Source of the DNA: an uncultured Myxococcales bacterium
GTDB lineage: Bacteria > Myxococcota_A > UBA9042
Assembly (NCBI GenBank): GCA_903883645.1
Contig: CAISBR010000227.1
Span: forward strand, 1 to 32,047
Length of the DNA: 32,047 nucleotides
Direction: 5' to 3'
Position numbers and translations under genes: made by a program
In this document: positions 17,357 through 23,483 of the stretch, one piece after another
Numbering within the stretch: position 1 is the first letter of the stretch
How the letters are laid out: each line of letters begins with the position of its first letter
Notes under the pieces: model-generated
What the model was told of the DNA's origin: nothing
Seen by the model: the letters and a program-made list of their open reading frames with translations, nothing else
Databases searched by the model: none

Positions 17357-18739
17357 ATGAATATCAAGTTGACAGTTGTTTATCTAACCCTGCTGAGTGG
17401 TTGCGCGGTGCACCTGCGGGCCCCCGAGCCGGACCTGCGGGAGGTGGCGCCGCTGCGGCCGTCGGCACAGCCATCCAATATTGCGGCAATTGCTCGAATA
17501 CCCTATGGCACGGTAGCGGCGCTGATCGAGGCGCAGCTGCCGCCCAAGATTGGTGGGACCGAGAAATTGGGAATGGTTGACGCGACTTGGCAGGTGTGGC
17601 GCGATGGACCGATCGGTGCACACGCCGACACGCGCGGCCGGCTGTGCTTTGACCTGCCGTTTGCCGGCAAGGGCCAGATGCAAGCGTTTGGCCAGCGGCT
17701 CGACCGCGAACTCAAGGCGCAGATTCAGGTTTGTGCCCAGCCGGTGCTCGACGGACAGGCGGTGCTGCGGCTCAAAGACGCCGATGCGCGCGTGCTGATC
17801 GACCGGACCACGCTGGGGGGGCCGTTGCAGGTGCTGCTCGACGCGGTGGCGAGTCGACTGCAGCAAATCGGCGCCGAAGACCTGACCAAGCGCATCCAAG
17901 AGCTGAGTTTGCCTACGCCCGATGCTCTGGGTCCAGTGCAGGCGGCGATACAAAAGCCGATTGATCTTGGGCAGAACGGCTGTCTAAAGCTGCGACCGCA
18001 GGCGGCGGCGCTGGCGCAACCGGGCATCGACCCCACGGCGCTGCGGATTGGCGCGGCGGTGACAGCCCTGCCCACGTTTGAACGGCCCTGTACGCCGCAG
18101 GCTGCGGCTGGTGCCTCGCGGACGACGATTGCGGTCGTGGCGCACCTTGAGCAGCCCAAGACCGCGCTGTGGCTGCCGATGGCGACAGGGATCGAAGTCA
18201 TTGAAGAGCAAGTGCAAAGCGCCGTGACGGCCCTGGGCCGCATGGAGACGCCGCAGGGTTGGCTGCAGGTGGGTAAGGTGCACGTGAGTACCAGCCGCGG
18301 CAATTTGCTGGTGCGGGCGGCGATTGATGGGCAAGTGCGCGACTCATTTCTGTTTATTCCGATTCAACGCCAAGTTCGCGGCGAGGTGCTGTTGTGGGGC
18401 GTGCCCAAGATCGACGCCAACGGCGTGCACCTAGACGACCTGCAGCTCGACTTGCAGAGCGACGACGCGCTGGTCGACTGGGTGGCGAGCCTGAAGCGGT
18501 CGGACCTGGTCAAGACGGTGGCGAGTAAGCTTTCGATCAAGAAGGATAAAATTGAGAGCGATGCCAAGCGGGCCCTCGCCACCCTGGGCCAAGGGGTGCA
18601 AGTGGGCGGGGCGCGGCTGCCCGTGCACATCGACACCGAACTGCTCGAACTGCAGCAGGTCAGCGCTGTGGGCCAGCGGCTCGAGGTGCTGGTGCACTTT
18701 GTTGGGCAGATTGTGATCGGCGACACCAACCAGCGTTAG
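17357..18739 (+). CDS. DUF4403-family lipoprotein
   Basis: A 460-residue exported lipoprotein: a short signal peptide MNIKLTVVYLTLLSGC with lipid Cys16. The rest resembles DUF4403, a family of periplasmic or outer-membrane-facing proteins with two related beta-rich lipid-binding-like halves. Recognisable pieces are IPYGTVAALIEAQLP near the start (strand/helix opening), WQVWRDGPI, the central CLKLRPQAAALAQPGIDPTALRIGAAVTALP-type segment, and the final ADDLQLDLQSDDALVDW-like region. No enzymatic motif is visible. The ATG directly follows the phosphoesterase TAG without a gap, so translation is likely coupled and the two products may act together at the envelope. Function is unknown; assignment to DUF4403 is by recall of its pattern. 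Confidence 0.82.
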   Translation: MNIKLTVVYLTLLSGCAVHLRAPEPDLREVAPLRPSAQPSNIAAIARIPYGTVAALIEAQLPPKIGGTEKLGMVDATWQVWRDGPIGAHADTRGRLCFDLPFAGKGQMQAFGQRLDRELKAQIQVCAQPVLDGQAVLRLKDADARVLIDRTTLGGPLQVLLDAVASRLQQIGAEDLTKRIQELSLPTPDALGPVQAAIQKPIDLGQNGCLKLRPQAAALAQPGIDPTALRIGAAVTALPTFERPCTPQAAAGASRTTIAVVAHLEQPKTALWLPMATGIEVIEEQVQSAVTALGRMETPQGWLQVGKVHVSTSRGNLLVRAAIDGQVRDSFLFIPIQRQVRGEVLLWGVPKIDANGVHLDDLQLDLQSDDALVDWVASLKRSDLVKTVASKLSIKKDKIESDAKRALATLGQGVQVGGARLPVHIDTELLELQQVSAVGQRLEVLVHFVGQIVIGDTNQR

Positions 18740-18760
18740 AAAAGGGGCCAGCAAGAAAGC

Positions 18761-18775
18761 GGACTTATTCAGTCC
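18761..18775. repeat. Inverted repeat GGACT-N5-AGTCC upstream of the nfuA promoter
   Basis: A perfect 5-bp inverted repeat with a 5-nt spacer, between the DUF4403 stop and the nfuA -35 hexamer, ending 4 bp before TTGACA. No T-run follows, so it is not a good terminator. An upstream regulator site is possible but unproven. Confidence 0.35.
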
Positions 18776-18779
18776 ACTA

Positions 18780-18807
18780 TTGACACCGCGACGGTCGTGC
18801 CTAGGAT
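18780..18807 (+). promoter_or_regulatory. Sigma70-type promoter of nfuA
   Basis: TTGACA at 18780-18785, a 16-nt spacer, then TAGGAT at 18802-18807. The -35 is perfect and the -10 matches 4 of 6. The expected start near 18814 leaves a 29-nt leader made up almost entirely of a palindrome and the ribosome binding site. This is the best promoter match in the window. Confidence 0.6.
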
Positions 18808-18814
18808 GGGCGTC

Positions 18815-18830
18815 TGGCGGTGAACCGCCA
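18815..18830 (+). promoter_or_regulatory. Perfect palindrome between the nfuA promoter and ribosome binding site
   Basis: TGGCGGT-GA-ACCGCCA is a 7-bp inverted repeat with a 2-nt centre, equivalent in RNA to a 6-bp GC-rich stem with a UGAA tetraloop. It begins at the expected transcription start and ends directly against AAGGGG (18831-18836). It could be a repressor operator or a 5'-end hairpin affecting mRNA stability or translation. Confidence 0.5.
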
Positions 18831-18842
18831 AAGGGGTTACGG

Positions 18843-19406
18843 ATGCAGATCACCAGCGCCGCCGTGCGCAAAGTGCGCGAAATGGGCGACAAGCAGCAGC
18901 CAGCCGGCTACGGGCTGCGGGTCATCGTCGATGTGGGTGGACCCGATGGCTTTTTCTACGATCTCGACTTCGAGACTGAAAAACGCGACGACGACGAGAC
19001 CTTGGTTGCCGACGGCCTGACGGTCTACATAGACCAAAAATCGATGGAGCGCTTCAAAGACGGCACGATCGACTACGTCGAAACCGCTGACTTTTCGGGC
19101 TTCCACTTCGACAACCCGCACGCCACCGGCCCTAGCGCCGACGCGACCTTGCACGAGCGCGTGCAGTGGGTCATCGACACGGACATCAACCCGGGCCTAG
19201 CCGGTCACGGCGGCGTGTGCGAGTTAGTCGAAACGGTCGAAAACGACGTGCATTTGCGGTTTGGCGGCGGCTGCCAGGGCTGCTCATCCAGCTCGGCCAC
19301 GCTGAAGTACGGCATCGAAGTCAAGTTGCGCGAGAAGTTCCCCGACATCGGCGAGATCGTCGACGTCACCGATCACAGCACCGGCGCCAACCCCTTCTAT
19401 TCGTAG
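18843..19406 (+). CDS. nfuA: NfuA-type Fe-S cluster carrier
   Basis: A 187-residue cytosolic protein that carries and delivers [4Fe-4S] clusters to apo-enzymes. Residues 1-95 resemble the degenerate A-type (IscA/HesB-like) domain of NfuA, lacking cluster cysteines and used for target recognition. Residues about 100-180 are the NifU C-terminal domain with the cluster-binding CxxC at Cys144 and Cys147 in GGGCQGCSSSSATLK, preceded by INPGLAGHGGVCELV. This two-domain order and length match E. coli NfuA (191 residues). The ATG at 18843 follows AAGGGG by 6 nt; a longer in-frame start at 18780 would fall inside the promoter. The gene stands alone, with its own promoter. Its last 10 bp overlap the convergent glycosyltransferase gene. 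Confidence 0.93.
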   Translation: MQITSAAVRKVREMGDKQQPAGYGLRVIVDVGGPDGFFYDLDFETEKRDDDETLVADGLTVYIDQKSMERFKDGTIDYVETADFSGFHFDNPHATGPSADATLHERVQWVIDTDINPGLAGHGGVCELVETVENDVHLRFGGGCQGCSSSSATLKYGIEVKLREKFPDIGEIVDVTDHSTGANPFYS

Positions 19407-20383
19407 AGACTTTCGAGCTCATTGAGCCAAGGCGCCACCATTCGGCCCAGCAGGGTCGTGTGGCGGTGACCAAGCAACCACGCAAGATCAGGGCGCTTGC
19501 CAATTCGCCGCGCCAGCACCGAGTCGTACAGATGCGCCACCACGGCCTGCGGGTGGGGCGTAATCCCCAGTTTTCCTTGTGGATCTGTATGGATATAGTC
19601 GGCGCAAACCTCGGGTGCGAGGGGATAGCATAGCTCGGGCGGCAGCACCTGCCAGTCGGGCTGGCTGCGATTGTCCGTCGCCGCTTCGAGTAGACGCGGG
19701 CCAAGCTCGTACAGTTGCTGGGCTTTTGCGTCGTCCATCGCCGCCACGCGCTGCAGCAAGCCGGCCACAAACGGATGGCGCGGCTTGGCGCCCAGCACGG
19801 CATTGTTGCAGGCCAGCGCAAAGTGCCCTTCGAGCAAACGGAAACGCGCGCCTGCCCCGGCGTTCTGCGCCAGCACATGCCGCGCCGCCAGCAGAGCACC
19901 GGCCTTGGCCCAGCGCAGCGGATTCTTGCTTTGGTACAGCTCGGCCGGCAGCGCTACCCGCTCAAGACCGCAGAATCCCTGATGAATTCGCAGCGCATTG
20001 AGGTTCGCCAGCGTCAGGGCGTCCGCGTCGAGGTACAGCCCGCCGTGGGCCCACAGCACCCGCAGCCGCGCCAAATCGGCCCGCGCTGCAGGCAGTTGCA
20101 AGCTGTTGTCCAGTTGGAGCAGGCGCGCCCGCGTACCCGGCGTTGTCGCTTGATCCAGGTCACCGTCGCCCAGCTCGCTCAGGTCGCCTAGCACGACCTT
20201 GTCGGTCGCCAGCAGCGCCGCCACCCGCCCATCGCGCTGCAGCTTGCCAGGCAAACTCCACAGCACGATACGCTGCAAGTGCCCGACATCCAGAGCCATC
20301 TTCACCGCAAGCCACGCCAAGTCCGGCAGCGGCCCTGCGAGCCAAATCACGTGGCCCAGGGGCGGGATCGGCAACTCGGGCAT
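19397..20383 (-). CDS. Glycosyltransferase with DXD sugar-binding motif (GT32-like)
   Basis: A 328-residue protein beginning MPELPIPPLGHVIWLAGPLP. The key segment RADLARLRVLWAHGGLYLDAD matches the glycosyltransferase DXD-motif family (GT32, mannosyl/galactosyl/GlcNAc transferases). D119-A-D121 would bind the nucleotide-sugar metal, and the Arg/Leu-rich helix before it is typical. Further down, HFALACNNAVLGAKPRHPFV fits the family's acceptor-side region. I chose ATG 20383, with GGA upstream, over a GTG at 20395 without a binding site. There is no signal peptide or membrane helix, so it probably acts at the cytosolic face of the membrane. It lies downstream of two other polysaccharide genes on the minus strand, with 21 bp to the GT4 gene, and overlaps nfuA tail-to-tail by 10 bp. 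Confidence 0.85.
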   Translation of the reverse strand: MPELPIPPLGHVIWLAGPLPDLAWLAVKMALDVGHLQRIVLWSLPGKLQRDGRVAALLATDKVVLGDLSELGDGDLDQATTPGTRARLLQLDNSLQLPAARADLARLRVLWAHGGLYLDADALTLANLNALRIHQGFCGLERVALPAELYQSKNPLRWAKAGALLAARHVLAQNAGAGARFRLLEGHFALACNNAVLGAKPRHPFVAGLLQRVAAMDDAKAQQLYELGPRLLEAATDNRSQPDWQVLPPELCYPLAPEVCADYIHTDPQGKLGITPHPQAVVAHLYDSVLARRIGKRPDLAWLLGHRHTTLLGRMVAPWLNELESLYE

Positions 20384-20404
20384 GGGCGATTCCACAGTAA
20401 TAGT

Positions 20405-21805
20405 CTAGGTATTCGGCGTCGTCGCGCCCGGCGAGCTGCCCTCGGGCATGGCATCGATGCGCATGTGACGCGGCACCTGGTACGAGTCGTTGCCACGGAA
20501 CGCACCGACCACGCAAAGCGTGGAGTGCTGCCACAGCCATGGCCACACATGGTTGCCGAACATCCGCAAGCGGTCGCCTAGCCCCCGGCTGCTGGGCGGC
20601 TTGGGCGGATGGGCTGCTAAGTTATCGATCGCACTCTGATAGGCGGCCTCGTACATGGCGTAGACCACATCGGGAGCCACCCGGGTACGGGCGCGGGCCG
20701 CAGCATTTTGGCTGAACTCGGCACGCAGCCTGTCGTCGCTCAACAGTTGCACAAGCTTGCCGCCCAGCGCGGCGATCTCGCCCGGCCCCGGCTCGACCAA
20801 GAAGCTGTCGTGGCCGCTCTGGCACTGGTAGGCCACGCCCATGCCGTCGTCGATGGCTACGACCGGCGCGCCGCACCACAGCGCCTCGCTGATGACCTGG
20901 CCGTAGGTCTCCGACAGACTGGCGTAGGCAAACAGGTCAGCATGCCCATAAAAATCGCGCAGATCCTTGTGCGGCCGCTCGCCCACAAAATCGCAGCGGT
21001 GGGCAATCCCCAGCGACTCGGCCAGCTGCTGCAGTACCTTATGCTCTTGGCCATCGCCCACCAGCGTCAGCGACGCTTCGGGATGGGCGGGCAGCACGTA
21101 CTGGGCAAACGCCTTTAAAACCTTGTCGATATCCTTCTCGCGCGCATGGCGCCCCACCGTAATCAGCCGCTTGCCCTTGGGGAAGTTGGCCTTGTACGGG
21201 TCGGCGCCCAGCGTGCGATCGAACATCACCACATCGATCGGCCGCGGGATCACATGCAGCGGCACCGTGAGCGAGCCCTTACCTTTCCAGTAGTTCGCCA
21301 GCGCCAGGCACTGCACGATCAGGCCATCGCCGGCGTTGTAGCAGTTGGCAAACTTGCGTTCGATGCTGTCGGATAGGCCCACCCAAAAGCGGCGAAAAGT
21401 CTCGTTCTCGTACAGCTTATTCGGCAGCAAATGCTGAGCAAACGCGGGCAGATAGATGGTATTGGTACCGACGCAAGGCACGCCGTGCAACTGGCGCATC
21501 ATGGGCGCCCAATGCATGAGCAGGCTGTTGCTATGCGAGTGAATTACATCAAATTTTGGCGAATTATCGAACGCCGTTTGCGGCCATGGAAACGGAATTT
21601 GCACGCCAGGATGGGCACGCAGCCGCACGGAGCCCAGCAGCACCGAGCCGGGCTGGGCCGCCGGATCGTCGATGCCGGGATTCGGCCCCACGATCGTCAC
21701 TTTGTGGCCTCGCGCCTCGAGGTAGCGCTTGAGGGCCTGAGTGGCCAGCGCGGGGCCGTTGGCAAAGGTCGCAACGGGATAATCTGTCAAGATGCCGATG
21801 TGCAT
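20405..21805 (-). CDS. GT4-family glycosyltransferase
   Basis: A 466-residue retaining GT-B glycosyltransferase transferring a sugar from a nucleotide-sugar donor to a lipid or glycan acceptor. The N-terminal domain opens MHIGILTDYPVATFANGPAL with the Gly-rich acceptor-site loop, and FDVIHSHSN is typical of the family. The C-terminal donor domain has LITVGRHAREKDIDKVL (about 214-230) and the EX7E motif at Glu299 and Glu307 within SLSETYGQVISEALWCGAPVVA. This pattern matches diglucosyl-diacylglycerol or phosphatidylinositol mannosyltransferase-like enzymes. The ATG at 21805 lies inside the 3' end of the upstream deacetylase-like gene (19-bp overlap). A longer frame to 22075 overlaps that gene heavily and is rejected. 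The last 60 residues are an extra tail. Confidence 0.93.
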   Translation of the reverse strand: MHIGILTDYPVATFANGPALATQALKRYLEARGHKVTIVGPNPGIDDPAAQPGSVLLGSVRLRAHPGVQIPFPWPQTAFDNSPKFDVIHSHSNSLLMHWAPMMRQLHGVPCVGTNTIYLPAFAQHLLPNKLYENETFRRFWVGLSDSIERKFANCYNAGDGLIVQCLALANYWKGKGSLTVPLHVIPRPIDVVMFDRTLGADPYKANFPKGKRLITVGRHAREKDIDKVLKAFAQYVLPAHPEASLTLVGDGQEHKVLQQLAESLGIAHRCDFVGERPHKDLRDFYGHADLFAYASLSETYGQVISEALWCGAPVVAIDDGMGVAYQCQSGHDSFLVEPGPGEIAALGGKLVQLLSDDRLRAEFSQNAAARARTRVAPDVVYAMYEAAYQSAIDNLAAHPPKPPSSRGLGDRLRMFGNHVWPWLWQHSTLCVVGAFRGNDSYQVPRHMRIDAMPEGSSPGATTPNT

Positions 21806-22626
21806 GGCCAAATCTCGCGCAAAGTCACGGGTGGGTGGTCGACCAGCCAGCGATCGAGCACGTTGCCCAGGGCATCCACCAGCGAAGGATGGGCATAATC
21901 TCCGGGATGAACGGCCAAACGCACCGTCCGCAGGGCCGGCAGCAGCGCCGAACCCACACCCGCCGTAGCGAGCGAACCAAGCCGGCGCAGCGGGTCGCGC
22001 GACGCCATGCTCAAAGCCGGCGCCATAATCTGCCGCCCGCTCTGCACGTCGCAGATCAGCAGGTGGTCCTCGCACCAGCGCAGCCCGCTGGCACGAACCG
22101 CGCGCACGACTGCATCATTTTGCAGCCATGCGGGGGCCACAAAGCCCTGGGGCCGAATATCGAGCGTATCTTCGATAACTTGCAAGCCTTCTTGGATACG
22201 CTGCGTCGCCGCCGCCTGGTCGAGCGCCTGAAACTCGCCCTCGCCCGCCGTGAGCGTCGCCGCCGCCAGCTTGGCCGAAACCGAGGTCGGCGCACGGTCC
22301 GCAAGATGATAGAAGCCGTGCAGGGCCACTTCGTCGCGCGGCCCAAGAGCCCGCTTTAGCCGCCGGCAAAAGTCGCGGTGGCGGCGCAGATCGGCGCGCA
22401 TGTGGAAATCGGGCACCACCAGCAGCGTCAGCGCGTCGACACCCTTACGGCGCAAATGCTCGATAGCTTTGAAGATAGTCTCGTCGTGGGCAGGGGTAAC
22501 ATCGTGAAGGCTGACCAGCGTCTGCCGCTCGGGCCAGCGCGGCCCCTTTGCAACCTGCTGTGCCGCCCGGCCAAAGCCGTCGAGCCAACGTGCGGGTGCA
22601 GGCAAATCGCTCGGAAGAGGTGGCAT
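21787..22626 (-). CDS. Polysaccharide-deacetylase-like protein (DUF2334/NodB-fold)
   Basis: A 279-residue protein resembling the DUF2334 branch of polysaccharide deacetylases. The metal-site candidates are His41-Asp42 in LVSLHDVTPAHDE and the histidines of VALHGFYHLAD, matching the D-HxxxH logic of NodB-like enzymes. GFVAPAWLQND and VRLAVHPGDYAHPSLV are the substrate-side motifs seen in this family. There is no signal peptide. The start ATG 22626 is preferred; a GTG at 22659 is possible, and neither has a strong binding site. The gene overlaps the GT4 gene by 19 bp and is first in the three-gene minus-strand polysaccharide run. N-deacetylation of a lipid- or polymer-linked sugar during surface glycan synthesis is the likely job, by analogy. 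Confidence 0.87.
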   Translation of the reverse strand: MPPLPSDLPAPARWLDGFGRAAQQVAKGPRWPERQTLVSLHDVTPAHDETIFKAIEHLRRKGVDALTLLVVPDFHMRADLRRHRDFCRRLKRALGPRDEVALHGFYHLADRAPTSVSAKLAAATLTAGEGEFQALDQAAATQRIQEGLQVIEDTLDIRPQGFVAPAWLQNDAVVRAVRASGLRWCEDHLLICDVQSGRQIMAPALSMASRDPLRRLGSLATAGVGSALLPALRTVRLAVHPGDYAHPSLVDALGNVLDRWLVDHPPVTLREIWPCTSAS

Positions 22627-22722
22627 GGGCAGTCGAGTCCGGCGCGTGCGCCAAGGCACGGCAAGGGGCGGGAGTCTAGCCGTTCCGCGCAGCGCACGCT
22701 ACAACTTGCGAAGGGTCGACCA

Positions 22723-23322
22723 TCACCGCTGCGTCGGCTTGCCTTGCCGAGCGGCGAGCAGCAGCGCCAGCACTAAGCCAAAGGCCAGCCAGTGCTGCGG
22801 GTCGGCAGTCTCGCGCAGAGCGTAGTGCAACACGGCCAACACCGCCAAACCGTAGACCGAACGGTGCACCTGCCGCCACCGCAGCGCCCCCAGCTGCTTT
22901 ACCACCGCCACAGGCGACGTTGCGGCCAGCACCAGCGTGACCAGCAGGCCCAGCGCACCGGCCCACAGCCACGGTTTTTGGGCCACTAGAGCTAGGCCGC
23001 GGCCCAGATCGGCCCCCGACTCGCCGATCTGCCAAGTCAGCACATGCACGGCCACAAGGAGCGCCGTCGTCAGGCCCAGCGTACGTCGCCAGCGTGCCGG
23101 CCAGGTCGCGCCCAGCCACAGCCGCGCGGGTGTGCACGCCAGCGTGGCAATCAGCCAGGTAATTGCCCAAAATCCAAGATAATTAGCCGCCCACACATGC
23201 GGCTTCGCCAGGGGCCGCTCGCCAATCTGCTGCGGGCCCAGCCACACGGCACGCGCCACATGCGCACCGGTCGCGAGCAGGCCCGCCGCATAGATCAATC
23301 GTTCGCGCGTGCGCTCTTGCAC
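22723..23322 (-). CDS. msrQ: MsrQ-like haem-binding membrane subunit (YedZ family)
   Basis: A 199-residue membrane protein with about six helices. In the characterised system, MsrQ passes electrons from the quinone pool or a flavin reductase to periplasmic MsrP, which repairs oxidised methionine. Conserved histidines that can ligate haem are His93 in AVHVLTW and His153/His166 in QVHRSVYGLAVLAVLHY; LVTLVLAATSP and the LGALRWRQVHR loop are typical of the family. The GTG start at 23322 is set by GAGGGG six bases upstream and gives the family's usual length of about 200; a TTG at 23475 would add 51 unlikely residues and run almost into the divergent lipoprotein. No msrP lies within the window, unlike the E. 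coli msrPQ operon. Confidence 0.85.
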   Translation of the reverse strand: MQERTRERLIYAAGLLATGAHVARAVWLGPQQIGERPLAKPHVWAANYLGFWAITWLIATLACTPARLWLGATWPARWRRTLGLTTALLVAVHVLTWQIGESGADLGRGLALVAQKPWLWAGALGLLVTLVLAATSPVAVVKQLGALRWRQVHRSVYGLAVLAVLHYALRETADPQHWLAFGLVLALLLAARQGKPTQR

Positions 23323-23328
23323 TACTAG

Positions 23329-23334
23329 CCCCTC
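23329..23334 (-). promoter_or_regulatory. Ribosome binding site fixing the msrQ GTG start
   Basis: On the minus strand GAGGGG lies 6 nt before GTG at 23322. It is the only strong Shine-Dalgarno sequence in the extended frame and it decides in favour of the short protein. Confidence 0.75.
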
Positions 23335-23416
23335 GGCGGACCAGTGCCGCGGCGCGAGAATACTGGCGTCTGCCCTGCCTTGCCAGTGCCGTCGCGCCAG
23401 CGCGCCCCCAAAGCGA

Positions 23417-23445
23417 TTGCACCTGGTCGGCAAACCCAGCAGAAT
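23417..23445 (+). promoter_or_regulatory. Weak promoter candidate for the YncE-like/phosphoesterase gene
   Basis: TTGCAC and CAGAAT are separated by 17 nt, about 38 bp before the ATG at 23484. The hexamers match 3 and 4 of 6. Position is good, sequence is weak. Confidence 0.25.
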
Positions 23446-23483
23446 CCAGGGTGGACCCTCGTGCGGGTTCGGCAAGGGCGCAG

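Noticed and set aside
17375..17380. TTGACA inside the start of the DUF4403 gene
   Set aside because: No -10 hexamer at a usable distance, and it lies within a coding sequence that is coupled to the upstream gene.
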